Source: Bacteroides sp. (GTDB lineage: Bacteria; Bacteroidota; Bacteroidia; Bacteroidales; Muribaculaceae). From it: a stretch of DNA of 64,000 nt. The first letter of the stretch is position 1; each line of letters starts with the position of its first letter. The stretch is taken from the NCBI GenBank assembly GCA_014801735.1, contig JAAVDO010000004.1, positions 1 through 64,000 of the forward strand. The letters run 5' to 3'. The position numbers and the translations under genes were made by a program. The notes beneath the pieces are model-generated. The model was not told the origin of the DNA. It ran no database searches and saw nothing but the letters and a program-made list of their open reading frames with translations. Below are positions 43,150 through 52,162 of the stretch, piece by piece.

Positions 43150-43713
43150 TTATTTGTTGTTGAACTTACACATGGCGCTCCCTATCCCTTCGAGGCAGAA
43201 GGTGCGTATGGCTTCGCACGCTACCTTGATTCTCTCGGGGAGCTCTTTGCGTTGCTCCGGGGGGAAGTTGCCAAGCACGTAGTCTATCTGGCAGCCGCGT
43301 GGAAAATCATTGCCCACGCCGAAGCGCAGACGTGGATATGCCTGGGTAGCGAGCATAGCGGCTATATGTTTCAGTCCGTTGTGACCGGCGTCACTGCCGC
43401 TCCCTTTCAGGCGGATGGCGCCGAAAGGCAGTGCGATGTCGTCGACACACACCAGTATATGGTCCAGGTCGATCTGTTCCTGCTCTTTCCAATAGCGCAC
43501 GGCATTGCCCGACAGGTTCATATATGTCGAGGGCTTGAGTGCCACCACCTGCTGATTTTTGATGCGGAAGCGGGCCGTGTCGCCGTAGCGGCCTGTCGAC
43601 CATGTCGCTCCGGCTTCGTCGGCAAGGGCGTCGACTATGTCGAAACCAATGTTGTGGCGTGTGTGGCGGTATTCATCGCCGATGTTTCCGAGACCTACAA
43701 TGAGAAATTTCAT
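43150..43713 (-). CDS. pth: Peptidyl-tRNA hydrolase
   Basis: A 187-residue Pth. Family motifs: [20 protein letters not shown] at the start with catalytic histidine H20 region, [11 protein letters not shown] near residue 55, [26 protein letters not shown] with the catalytic aspartate near 92, and YPRLRFGVG. It hydrolyses the ester bond of peptidyl-tRNA released from ribosomes. Between rplY and the S4-domain gene, a common bacterial order. Confidence 0.94.
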   Translation of the reverse strand: MKFLIVGLGNIGDEYRHTRHNIGFDIVDALADEAGATWSTGRYGDTARFRIKNQQVVALKPSTYMNLSGNAVRYWKEQEQIDLDHILVCVDDIALPFGAIRLKGSGSDAGHNGLKHIAAMLATQAYPRLRFGVGNDFPRGCQIDYVLGNFPPEQRKELPERIKVACEAIRTFCLEGIGSAMCKFNNK

Positions 43714-43739
43714 AGAAAATCATGGAGGGGGTAAAACAT

Positions 43740-43778
43740 TACCGGAGGGACAAGCTTGATGCCGATGTCCCTCCGGTA
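43740..43778 (-). terminator. Hairpin between rplY and pth
   Basis: An 11-base perfect stem ACCGGAGGGAC (43741-43751) with 43767-43777; on the minus strand followed by AATGTTTTACC. Possibly a partial terminator, reducing pth expression relative to rplY. Confidence 0.6.
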
Positions 43779-43804
43779 GATGCGGATATGCGGTTGGCGG
43801 GCGA

Positions 43805-44455
43805 TTACTTGCCGGCAGCAGCCTGTGCGCCGCGGGCAGCACGGGTGAGCTGCACTGCGCAGACAACTGCGTTCTTGGCGTTCATCAGCTCCAGACCTTC
43901 GAAGTGCAGATCGCCTACCTGCAGGGTCTTGCCAAGGCCGAGGTGGTCAACGTTGATCACCAGACGCTCGGGGATTGAGGTGTAGGGAGCTTTCACTTTG
44001 AGCTTCTTCATCGAGAGCTGGAGTTTACCACCGGCCTTTACACCCTCGGCGTGACCTTCGAGCTGAACGGGAACCAGAATGGTTACGGGCTTCTTGTCGT
44101 TCACTTCAAGCAGGTCGATGTGAAGGATGTTGTCTTTTACGGGGTGGAACTGGATATCCTTGAGCACAGCCATGCGCTTTTCGCCGTTAACTTCGAGTTC
44201 GATTGCGAAGATCTCGGGGGTATAGATGAGCTTGCGTACTGCCTCGTTGGTTACTACCAGGTCGGTAGTGATAAGGCCCTTGCCATTGCCGATCTCTACG
44301 ATCTTCTCGCCTTCGCGAAGGGTGCCGTTATAGGGCAGGTCGATGATCTCGCCGCCGTTCAGAACAACGGGGATCTTGTTTTCTGCACGCAGGGTCTTTG
44401 CGGCCTTCTTGCCCAGAACGGTACGGGGCTCGGCTGTGAGCTGGAATGTCTTCAT
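43805..44455 (-). CDS. rplY: 50S ribosomal protein L25 / general stress protein CTC
   Basis: A 216-residue long-form L25 (TL5/CTC type). The N-terminal 5S-rRNA-binding beta barrel covers about 1-95 (FQLTAEPRTVLGKKAAKTLR, KIPVVLNGG), and the C-terminal domain about 95-195 (FHPVKDNILHIDLLEVN, VPVQLEGHAEGVKAGGKLQ). It binds 5S rRNA in the large subunit. A consensus promoter lies about 115 bases upstream, leaving a long leader with a small A/U-rich hairpin. Confidence 0.94.
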   Translation of the reverse strand: MKTFQLTAEPRTVLGKKAAKTLRAENKIPVVLNGGEIIDLPYNGTLREGEKIVEIGNGKGLITTDLVVTNEAVRKLIYTPEIFAIELEVNGEKRMAVLKDIQFHPVKDNILHIDLLEVNDKKPVTILVPVQLEGHAEGVKAGGKLQLSMKKLKVKAPYTSIPERLVINVDHLGLGKTLQVGDLHFEGLELMNAKNAVVCAVQLTRAARGAQAAAGK

Positions 44456-44569
44456 TGTTTGTTGTTTGATTGTTGTGTTACTAAAAATTAAGGAGTTGGC
44501 TTCTTAATTTCCCATCACACCGGTATGCCGCGCGGGGCGGTTTCAATGGTGGTCTGCTAAAAAGCGCTG

Positions 44570-44601
44570 CAAAGGTACGGATTTTTTGCTGTCCTGACAA
44601 A
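44570..44601 (-). promoter_or_regulatory. Consensus promoter for rplY
   Basis: Minus-strand TTTG (44598-44601), 20 bases, TACCTTTG (44570-44577). Predicted leader of about 105-110 bases. Confidence 0.72.
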
Positions 44602-44616
44602 TTTAGCAGCCTGTAA

Positions 44617-46032
44617 TTAATCTTCGGCGCTGAACATCGGATCCCAGGCGGGCAGCAGTACCGGTTTCTTCGACAGTGTCTTCTTGGCTTTATCTGTAAG
44701 ATATTTACGGTCTACTACCAGGCGGAACATATATTCGTTGAACCATGGATCGGTCATGATCAGGTGGCCGCCGTTGGCGCCGTTGCCCCAGCTGTTCTCT
44801 ACGAGCCATTTGTCAGGCTGACCGTTCTTGTCGATGTTTACGCCGACCAGTGTCATGGCGTGGCTCGATGCACTTGCGCCTGTCTGTATGCGCTGTGCCT
44901 TGTCCATGCCGAAGGTGGTGCCCAGAAGCGAGTCATAGTCGAAAGCCTCCGGATCGAGCAGTCCGAGCTCTCTGTCAAGGAATTTGCCGACGTCACAGCT
45001 GAAATACATGGCTGTTGAGTCTTTGAGCGATGCGATAGCCATCTCCTTGATCTCTTCGATGGGCAGGTTGATGTAGGTCCAGTTCTGACCGTCGTAGGTG
45101 TGGCGGTCCATGTCGATCTCATACATCTCGTAGTATGGACGAGAGGGATCGTTCATCAGCATCACGTAGCCACCTTCCAGGTCGTTGCCGGCAAATGTGC
45201 GGTAGAATTCCTGCGGGGTATAGGTGCGGGTGTCTATGGCATTGCCCTTGGCGTCGCGGCGTGTCCATTCGAATTCTGTCGGGGGTTCACCCAGATTCAG
45301 GGCAAGCATCCTGTAAACTTCGCCGAGCATGGCTATCTTGCGCTGTTCTACGGCATCCTTCGATGCGCCGTCGGCAATCATCTTGCGGAGTTCCAGAGCG
45401 TCTTCTTTCAGTTTCAGGCTAATCAGGCGGCGCATTGTGGCTGTGCCGTTGCTACTGGCTGTTTCGGGCATGACCTCGCTGGGCACAACACCGTATTTCG
45501 TGATGATGTTGGCTACGCCGGTATATGTACCGCCGTCGCTCAGCGGGTGCTGTATCAGCCACTCGTTCTTGCGCGAGTCAAGTGGCTCGTTGGCATTGTC
45601 GATGATCGACTGCAGGAAAAGGTTCGATTTCTCAAGCTGATCGTAGAAGAAGTTGTAGTTCTGCGACAGGATTAGTTCCGGCAGGTTGTGCTGTGCCATC
45701 ATCTGGGCGCGGAGCACGTTCAGGCCCGTGAAAAGCCAGCAGCGGCCCGACGACTTCTGATTGGTGATACCCTTCTGAGGTACACGGTAGGTGAAGTGCA
45801 TGTCGGGAGTGGAGCGACGGTTGCGGGTGTTTATTGCCAGCTTGTCGATCGAATTGTTAGAGATGGCGTTGTGGATCGCGCGGTCGGCAGGAGTGTCAGC
45901 ATAGGCTGCCGAGATCGTTTTCAGATCTTCGGTACTGATGCCGCCCTTGGGGTCGATCCCTGAGGCCTGGATTGCGCTGCCGCTCATTCCGAGGGAGAGA
46001 ATCATCATCAGTGTCTTGGTTCTGATTGTCAT
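44617..46032 (-). CDS. Secreted C1-family peptidase (bleomycin hydrolase / PepC type)
   Basis: A 471-residue papain-fold protease. Residues 1-24 look like a signal peptide (LMMILSLGMSGSAIQASG). The catalytic cysteine is in QKSSGRCWLFTGLN near residue 98, the histidine in SSHAMTLVGVN near 391 and the asparagine in WLVENSWGNG near 413. Bleomycin-hydrolase/PepC aminopeptidases are usually cytoplasmic hexamers, while this one should be exported, as often in Bacteroidales. The C-terminus is longer than in self-processing relatives. It lies 33 bases downstream of the acyl-CoA ligase gene on the same strand. Confidence 0.9.
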   Translation of the reverse strand: MTIRTKTLMMILSLGMSGSAIQASGIDPKGGISTEDLKTISAAYADTPADRAIHNAISNNSIDKLAINTRNRRSTPDMHFTYRVPQKGITNQKSSGRCWLFTGLNVLRAQMMAQHNLPELILSQNYNFFYDQLEKSNLFLQSIIDNANEPLDSRKNEWLIQHPLSDGGTYTGVANIITKYGVVPSEVMPETASSNGTATMRRLISLKLKEDALELRKMIADGASKDAVEQRKIAMLGEVYRMLALNLGEPPTEFEWTRRDAKGNAIDTRTYTPQEFYRTFAGNDLEGGYVMLMNDPSRPYYEMYEIDMDRHTYDGQNWTYINLPIEEIKEMAIASLKDSTAMYFSCDVGKFLDRELGLLDPEAFDYDSLLGTTFGMDKAQRIQTGASASSHAMTLVGVNIDKNGQPDKWLVENSWGNGANGGHLIMTDPWFNEYMFRLVVDRKYLTDKAKKTLSKKPVLLPAWDPMFSAED

Positions 46033-46065
46033 GGTTATTGTTGATTGATAGGTTCTTATGATCGG

Positions 46066-47763
46066 TTACGAATATAGATAGCGTTTTATTGATTTCTTGG
46101 GCGTCTTCTCAAACTCATTGGCCATCAATTGAATATGGCTTATTTGCTCGAATGGAGCAACCATCTTGTTGACATCGGCCCTTATCTTCTCCATTATCTC
46201 AGGCAGGTCGGTCGACAGCAGTTTGTCACGGTCCATCGCTTCGAAATCAGGATATACAAGGGCTACGAGCTTATGACCGCGCTCCACGACGAGGCTTTCG
46301 GCTATATAGGGCATGTTGTTTAGCTTCGACTCTATGCCCTCGGGATATATGTTCTGGCCCGACGGTCCGAGAATCATTGTCTTATAGCGTCCACGGATAA
46401 ATATTGTCCCGTCGGGAGCTATGCAGCCCATATCGCCGGTGTGCAGCCAGCCCTCCTCGTCAATAGTCTGGGCTGTCGCTTCGGGATTCTTGTAATAGCC
46501 TTTCATCACGTTTTCGCCTTTCACGCATATCTCTCCCATCGGTAGCTCCATATTGCCTATCGTGATTGTGCGTGCGGTCATTCCTTCCACATTCTTGATG
46601 CACGATTGCATGATGCCGGGCAAGGTTCTGCCGCATGAAGTAGGCACGAATTTATCCCAGTAGGTGTAACTTATCAGTGGGCCGCACTCCGTCATTCCAT
46701 ACCCTACGGTAAAGCGGAATCCTATCTTCCTGAGAAAACTCTCGACTTCGGGGTTAAGCGCGGCTCCGCCTATTATCACCTGACTGAATTCTCCACCGAA
46801 AGCCTCGGTCAGTGTGTTGCGGATACGGTTGTATATACGGCGGTTCAGTATCGGTATCGAGAGCAAGCGTCTGATTGCCGGACGGCTTATCTGAGGCAGA
46901 ATCTGTTTGCGGTAGATCTTTTCGAGTATCAGCGGCACGCATACTATCAGGTTTGGTTTCACCTGTGCCAGAGCCTTAAGAAGCAGTTTGGGAGTGGGCA
47001 GTTTCTCGAACACGGTGATATGTGAGCCTGTGGCAAGCGGTGTGAGCATGTCGAAAGCACAGCCGTAGGCATGGGCAAGCGGCAGGAAGGCCAGGCAGCG
47101 CGAGGTGCGGAAATGTAGTTGCGATCTGATGCCGAACACAACGTTGCCGCAGAGATTGTTGAATGTCAGCATCACACCCTTCGAGAATCCGGTTGTGCCC
47201 GATGTATAATTGATTTCAGCTACAGTGTCAGGGTCGATGGCAGGATACTTCACATAAGCCGAATTAAATCCATTGGGGTAGCGTTTGTCAAACAGATCGG
47301 GGAGCTTGGCCAGTTTGCGCTTCACGAGGTTGGAATTTGTCGGGTGCTCCTCAAGCAGGTTGGAGCCGTCGAGCGATATCACGGCCTTTACGCTGTGTAG
47401 TCCTTCAAACTCAAAATTTTCGTATATGGCCTTGTCGATAAACAGCATCCGCGCCTCCGAGTGGTTGATGATATGCTGCGCGTCCGACGGATTGAAGTCC
47501 TGAAGGATCGGCACAATTATGGCCCCGTAGGTTATGGTGGCCATGTAGACCGTGATCCACGATCCCGACGACTTGCCCATCAGGCCGATCTTATCGCCCG
47601 GTTTCACTCCGGTTTCACTGAACAGAATGTGATAGCGGGCTATCTTGCGGGCGAGATCACCGTATGTGAGCGATTTGCCGCCAAAAAAATCGCTGATGGC
47701 GGGTAGTTCCCAATTGTCGCGGAAACTTGATTCGTATATCTTGAGGAGGTTTTCGTTCATCAT
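46066..47763 (-). CDS. AMP-binding long-chain fatty-acid-CoA ligase-like protein
   Basis: A 565-residue adenylate-forming enzyme. Seen: the P-loop-like INYTSGTTGFSKGVML near residue 181, GGAALNPEVESFLRKIG near 315, GYGMTECGPLISY near 338 (adenine-binding), and WLHTGDMGCIAPDGTIFIRGR with the hinge near 435. The family activates fatty acids to acyl-AMP and then CoA thioesters. Two ATG codons in a row begin the gene; the first is used. A TATCTTTG box lies about 40 bases upstream. Confidence 0.9.
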   Translation of the reverse strand: MMNENLLKIYESSFRDNWELPAISDFFGGKSLTYGDLARKIARYHILFSETGVKPGDKIGLMGKSSGSWITVYMATITYGAIIVPILQDFNPSDAQHIINHSEARMLFIDKAIYENFEFEGLHSVKAVISLDGSNLLEEHPTNSNLVKRKLAKLPDLFDKRYPNGFNSAYVKYPAIDPDTVAEINYTSGTTGFSKGVMLTFNNLCGNVVFGIRSQLHFRTSRCLAFLPLAHAYGCAFDMLTPLATGSHITVFEKLPTPKLLLKALAQVKPNLIVCVPLILEKIYRKQILPQISRPAIRRLLSIPILNRRIYNRIRNTLTEAFGGEFSQVIIGGAALNPEVESFLRKIGFRFTVGYGMTECGPLISYTYWDKFVPTSCGRTLPGIMQSCIKNVEGMTARTITIGNMELPMGEICVKGENVMKGYYKNPEATAQTIDEEGWLHTGDMGCIAPDGTIFIRGRYKTMILGPSGQNIYPEGIESKLNNMPYIAESLVVERGHKLVALVYPDFEAMDRDKLLSTDLPEIMEKIRADVNKMVAPFEQISHIQLMANEFEKTPKKSIKRYLYS

Positions 47764-47803
47764 TTCGGTTGAATCTGAATAAACGGTGATTTCGCACCGT
47801 CGG

Positions 47804-47811
47804 CAAAGATA
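47804..47811 (-). promoter_or_regulatory. -7 box for acyl-CoA ligase operon
   Basis: TATCTTTG on the minus strand, 40 bases upstream of the ATG; no clear -33 partner. Confidence 0.5.
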
Positions 47812-47915
47812 ATTAATATTTCTTTAAAACTGACGGTTCATGCGCTATGAATGTTGAAGAATGTTAGTTCGCGGTCAGTTTCTGAATATGCAACGGCAGG
47901 ATCTTGACAAAAGTT

Positions 47916-47955
47916 CGCATCCGGCCTGCTGCATGGTTGCGGCGGGTCGGATGCG
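47916..47955 (-). terminator. Terminator after metY-like gene
   Basis: Stem CGCATCCG (47916-47923) with 47948-47955, GC-rich interior, followed on the minus strand by AACTTTTG, 28 bases past the stop codon. Confidence 0.62.
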
Positions 47956-47982
47956 GTGAGTTGACTGTTACAGTTACTCTGG

Positions 47983-49254
47983 TCAGGCTTTATCCATCGC
48001 CTGGCTCAGATCTTCGATCAGGTCGTCTACGTGCTCTGTGCCGATCGAGAGGCGGATAGTGCCGGGATATATGTGCTGCTCTATCTTCTCTTCTTCTGTT
48101 AGCTGACTGTGGGTTGTCGATCCGGGGTGAATCACGAGACTCTTCACATCGGCTACGTTGGCCAGCAGCGAGAAAATTTTCAGGTTGTCGATGAAACGGT
48201 GGGCTGCCTCCTCGCCTCCTTCTATCTCGAAGGTGAATATCGATCCTGCGCCGTTGGGATATAGTCTTTTGTAAAGCTCATGGTCGGGATGGCTTTCGAG
48301 CGAAGGATGGTTCACCACCTTCACCTTAGGCTGTTCCGACAGCCATTTGGCTATCTTGACGGCATTGGCCACGTGTCGCTCTACTCTGAGCGACAGTGTC
48401 TCTACGCCCTGAAGTATGATCCAGGCGTTGAAGGGGCTTATTGCTGCGCCGGTGTCGCGCAGTATCACGGCGCGTATTCTTGTTACAAACGCGGCCGGAC
48501 CGGCGATGTCGGCAAACACGGCTCCGTGATAGCTCGGATCGGGTTTCGCCAGAGTGGGGAACTTGTCGTTTGCTTTCCAATCAAACTTTCCGCTGTCGAC
48601 TATGATGCCGCCGAGCGATGACCCGTGGCCGCCCAGGAATTTCGTTGCCGAGTGGACAACTATATCCGCGCCATGCTCTATCGGGCGTATCAGATAGGGT
48701 GTGCCGAATGTATTGTCGATTATCAGGGGTAGTCCGTGGCTGTGGGCTATTTCGGCTATGGCCTCGATGTCGGTCACCTGACTGTTGGGATTACCGAGGG
48801 TTTCTACATATATGGCCTTGGTATTGGGTTGTATGGCCTTCTCGAAGTTCTCAAGGTTCTCGGGATCGACGAATGTGGTCGTAACGCCGAAGGTCGGCAA
48901 TGTATTGGCCAGGAGGTTGTAGGTACCGCCATAGATATTGTTGGCTGCTACGATGTGGTCGCCCTGGGTGGCTATGTTTATGATGCTGTATGTAACAGCT
49001 GCCGCTCCCGAGGCCAGTGCGAGCGCTGCAACACCGCCTTCAAGGGCTGCTACGCGCTGTTCAAGTACATCCTGAGTCGGATTGGTCAGACGGCCGTATA
49101 TGTTGCCAGGATCCTTCAGTGCAAACCTGTCGGAAGCATGGGCTGAATTACGGAAAACATAGGAGGTTGTCTGGTAGATAGGGACAGCTCGGGCATCGGT
49201 TGTCGGATCTGCATTTTCCTGACCTACATGGAGTTGGAGTGTTTCGAATCGCAT
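47983..49254 (-). CDS. metY: O-acetylhomoserine sulfhydrylase (aminocarboxypropyltransferase)
   Basis: A 423-residue Cys/Met-metabolism PLP enzyme. Family blocks: [11 protein letters not shown] at the start, [52 protein letters not shown] with the PLP aspartate, and [16 protein letters not shown] with the Schiff-base lysine near residue 206. Length and the HGSSLGG form fit O-acetylhomoserine (thiol)-lyases, which make homocysteine from sulfide. Start is the ATG at 49252-49254; upstream frame to 49413 covers the promoter. Divergent from an Lrp-type regulator that probably controls it. Confidence 0.92.
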   Translation of the reverse strand: MRFETLQLHVGQENADPTTDARAVPIYQTTSYVFRNSAHASDRFALKDPGNIYGRLTNPTQDVLEQRVAALEGGVAALALASGAAAVTYSIINIATQGDHIVAANNIYGGTYNLLANTLPTFGVTTTFVDPENLENFEKAIQPNTKAIYVETLGNPNSQVTDIEAIAEIAHSHGLPLIIDNTFGTPYLIRPIEHGADIVVHSATKFLGGHGSSLGGIIVDSGKFDWKANDKFPTLAKPDPSYHGAVFADIAGPAAFVTRIRAVILRDTGAAISPFNAWIILQGVETLSLRVERHVANAVKIAKWLSEQPKVKVVNHPSLESHPDHELYKRLYPNGAGSIFTFEIEGGEEAAHRFIDNLKIFSLLANVADVKSLVIHPGSTTHSQLTEEEKIEQHIYPGTIRLSIGTEHVDDLIEDLSQAMDKA

Positions 49255-49299
49255 GGGAATATGGGTTTGGTTTTGTTGATGTATAGGTTTGTTGTACTG

Positions 49300-49331
49300 C
49301 AAAGTTAGATAATCTTGGAGGTATTTACCAA
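49300..49331 (-). promoter_or_regulatory. Promoter for metY
   Basis: Minus-strand TTGG (49328-49331), 20 bases, TAACTTTG (49300-49307), about 45 bases before the ATG. Confidence 0.58.
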
Positions 49332-49359
49332 TCATTATGAAAATATCAGATAAACTTTC

Positions 49360-49367
49360 TAAATTTG
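49360..49367 (+). promoter_or_regulatory. -7 box for Lrp-family regulator
   Basis: TAAATTTG, about 77 bases upstream of the regulator ATG and back-to-back with the metY promoter, a layout suited to shared control. Confidence 0.42.
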
Positions 49368-49444
49368 CATAGTGTTGTGGTGTTTTCATCCAACATCCAT
49401 CCCCTTTTCCCACTCCATTCAGATAAAAAATCTTTTCATCCTAA

Positions 49445-49921
49445 ATGATAACCGATTCGCTTGATTCTACGGATATTGCGATACTCCGAGAACTTCAGTC
49501 CGACTCCCGCCTGACCACCAAAGAGCTGGCCGGTAAGGTTCACCTGAGTCCCACACCTGTCTATGAGCGGGTGCGTCGCCTTGAGCAGCAGGGTTTTATA
49601 CGCCGCTATGTGGCTCTGCTCGACGCCGAGAAGCTTGGCCTGGGTTTCGAGGTGTTCTGCATGGTCAAGCTGGCTTCTATCAATCGTGCTATGGGCGAGG
49701 CTTTTGCATCGCGGATGCTTGCAATTCCGCATGTCACGGAATGTTACAACGTCAGCGGCTCATTCGATTATCTGCTGAAGGTCTATGCCGCCGATATGGG
49801 ATGTTACAGAGACTTTGTGTTGAACGAATTAGGTGCTCTCGAGAATATAGCATCTATCGAGAGCACCTTTGTGATGGCGCGCCTGAAGCACGACCACTCC
49901 GTTCCGCTGCCTATTCGATGA
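49445..49921 (+). CDS. Lrp/AsnC-family transcriptional regulator
   Basis: A 158-residue regulator. The N-terminal helix-turn-helix is LDSTDIAILRELQSDSRLTT then KELAGKVHLSPTPVYERVRR, and the C-terminal RAM ligand-binding domain follows (VTECYNVSGSFDYLLKVYA near residue 97). Lrp-type proteins sense amino acids and often regulate the gene divergent from them, here metY. Its last 11 bases overlap the convergent hexosaminidase gene. Confidence 0.92.
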   Translation: MITDSLDSTDIAILRELQSDSRLTTKELAGKVHLSPTPVYERVRRLEQQGFIRRYVALLDAEKLGLGFEVFCMVKLASINRAMGEAFASRMLAIPHVTECYNVSGSFDYLLKVYAADMGCYRDFVLNELGALENIASIESTFVMARLKHDHSVPLPIR

Positions 49922-51968
49922 TTATTTCATCGATAAATATCACTCCTTTCTGAGCGTAAGCCTGATAACGCACGTATCGGGCATTGGTCTCGCCTGTCCA
50001 GCCGTAGTTGCGGAACAACACTCCCTCGTCGGGCTTCTGCGGGGTGTCGATGGTGCGGAGCGGCGTGAATTCCTTGCCGTCGGCCGAAACCGAGATAACT
50101 ACCTTGGATGGAAACCACACGTCCGGTCCGATTATCTGCATGAAATCGGCTCCGACACTCCTTATCGTTTCGTTCTTTTCAAGATCTATTATCACGTCTA
50201 TGCGTTCGTCTGTATTGCTCACGAAACCCTGCCAGCGTTGGTCGTTATAGTTCCATCCGCCTCTTATTCCGTCGGTCAGTGTGGCTGAGCCTGCGGCGGG
50301 ATAGTTGCCCCACCAGTCGATCACATATTCCACCTTCTTGCCCTTGCCGAGATGATCTTTCTCGGCCAAAGCCTCGCTGCGGTTGCCTATCTCTTTGTCG
50401 AGATCAAACACATTGTAACCTTTGCTTCTCAGCCACTCGCTCATCGACTTGGCACGTCGGCGGAAATCCGTATAGTCGCCGCGTAGTTCCTGCGGAGTCC
50501 ATGCTACTTCGGCCAGTGCCGTCATGCGTGGATAAAGCATGTATTCCGCATGTTCGGGTGTCGGAATGTACTCGGTGAACAGAGTCGCCTCAAGACCGGC
50601 TATGTTGGCGGCAACCGAATCGGCCAGCGTTGAGGGAGCCGGGTCGAAACTGTATACCAGCTCAAGGGGCAGATATCCTCCTATGGCCTCAGGCTGTGAG
50701 GCGGGTGCGTCCTGATAGCCGTCGAAGTAACAATATCGGCCCGGAGCCATCACAGCCTTATGACCGGCGGTGGCGGCTCTCACTCCGCCATCAATACCGC
50801 GCCATGACACAACTGCCGCGTTCGGTGCCAGTCCGCCTTCCATAATCTCGTCCCAGCCTATCAGCTTTCTGCCTTTCGAATTGAGGTACTGTTCTATTCT
50901 GTGAACGAGATAACTCTGAAGCTGATCTACGTTGTCAAGACCCTCTTCCTTCATGCGCTTGGCACAGAGTTCGCAGGTATGCCAGTGTGTCTTGGGAGCT
51001 TCATCACCTCCTATGTTGATGTATTCCGAAGGGAAAAGATCGGTCACTTCGTCGAGCACGTTCTGCAGGAATTCGAAAGTTTTCTCATTGCCGGGGCAGT
51101 AGTCGAATTCTCCTGCCGGATTGTGAGTGCACGACAGTTCCGGATAGGCCGATGTCACCTCTTCCGAGTGCGACGGCATTTCGATCTCCGGTATCACATT
51201 GATGTGCCGTTCTGCAGCATAGGCGAGTATCTCGCGTATATCATCTTTGGTATAGTAGCCTCCCTTGGCCTCGGGATCAGCGCTTTCTGCATACTTCTTT
51301 CCTTCGGCTACCCAGTCTTTCCATGACGTGCCTTTGCGCCAGGCGGCATATTCGGTGAGCCGCGGATAGCTGTCTATCTCCAGTCGCCAGCCGGCACCGT
51401 CGGTCAGATGGAAATGAAAAGTGTTGAGTTTAAGCCTTGCCATCACGTCGAGTTGCTTCTTGATGAATTCTTTGTCGAAGAAATTACGACTAACGTCGAT
51501 CATCATGCCTCTGTAGCCGAAACGTGGATTGTCGGTAATCTCAACCTGTGGCAGTGCAGTGTCTCCGTTGGCATCAAGTAGCTGCAGCAGGCTCTGAAGA
51601 CCGTAGAAGAGTCCGGCCTCACCGGTTGCCTCGATCAGGCATCCTGCGTCAGGGTCTGAGGTGAGGCGGTAGCCCTCGGGCGATCCTATTCCTTCCACAT
51701 TCTCGCTCAGTTTGAAGGTCACTGCTGGGGTTGCACTCTGTGTCACCATCCAGCTTGGTCTCACTTGATTCATATACGCACTCAACCTACCGGTCGTAGC
51801 TGTATCGGCCTCGATTTTTATTGTTGGATTGGCAGCGATCGTTATGGTCTCCTGCGATTTAAGCGATAGTTCTGAGGGGCGCGGTATAATGTCGGTTTTC
51901 ACTTCGGCCCGCGTGGCTATTGCCAGCCCGGTAGCCGCGAGCAGTGCAAATATTGTCGTCTTTGTCAT
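49911..51968 (-). CDS. Beta-N-acetylhexosaminidase (GH20) with C-terminal discoidin-like domain
   Basis: A 685-residue exported glycosidase. A signal peptide covers about 1-21 (TIFALLAATGLAIATRA). Residues about 25-140 form the GH20b domain, and the GH20 barrel begins at FGYRGMMIDVSRNFF with the catalytic D-E pair in YINIGGDEAPKTHW near residue 320. The last 130 residues resemble an F5/8-type carbohydrate-binding domain. It removes terminal GlcNAc/GalNAc from host N-glycans, mucin or chitin-like sugars. No lipobox, so periplasmic. Confidence 0.93.
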   Translation of the reverse strand: MTKTTIFALLAATGLAIATRAEVKTDIIPRPSELSLKSQETITIAANPTIKIEADTATTGRLSAYMNQVRPSWMVTQSATPAVTFKLSENVEGIGSPEGYRLTSDPDAGCLIEATGEAGLFYGLQSLLQLLDANGDTALPQVEITDNPRFGYRGMMIDVSRNFFDKEFIKKQLDVMARLKLNTFHFHLTDGAGWRLEIDSYPRLTEYAAWRKGTSWKDWVAEGKKYAESADPEAKGGYYTKDDIREILAYAAERHINVIPEIEMPSHSEEVTSAYPELSCTHNPAGEFDYCPGNEKTFEFLQNVLDEVTDLFPSEYINIGGDEAPKTHWHTCELCAKRMKEEGLDNVDQLQSYLVHRIEQYLNSKGRKLIGWDEIMEGGLAPNAAVVSWRGIDGGVRAATAGHKAVMAPGRYCYFDGYQDAPASQPEAIGGYLPLELVYSFDPAPSTLADSVAANIAGLEATLFTEYIPTPEHAEYMLYPRMTALAEVAWTPQELRGDYTDFRRRAKSMSEWLRSKGYNVFDLDKEIGNRSEALAEKDHLGKGKKVEYVIDWWGNYPAAGSATLTDGIRGGWNYNDQRWQGFVSNTDERIDVIIDLEKNETIRSVGADFMQIIGPDVWFPSKVVISVSADGKEFTPLRTIDTPQKPDEGVLFRNYGWTGETNARYVRYQAYAQKGVIFIDEIIIE

Positions 51969-52072
51969 GGTACAATTGATTTATCTGTTGGTCATCAACT
52001 ACAAAGATGCCATTTTTTCCTCGAAAAAACACTATCTTCCTCACAAAAAGTAGATAATAGCTAGATAGTTTA

Positions 52073-52111
52073 CGGGCTGCAGTGGTTGACTCACGTCACT
52101 ACTGCAGCCCG
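52073..52111 (-). terminator. Hairpin after outer-membrane barrel gene
   Basis: An 11-base perfect stem CGGGCTGCAGT (52073-52083) with 52101-52111. The U-run on the minus strand is weak, so termination is only probable. Confidence 0.55.
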
Positions 52112-52162
52112 ATTTCAAACGACTAATACAGGATTATTAGATGTTTGATAAAGGCAATGGGA

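Noticed and set aside
49414..49444. Regulatory palindrome for the Lrp-type regulator
   Set aside because: Only short, imperfect symmetric matches were seen between metY and the regulator; not enough to call an operator.
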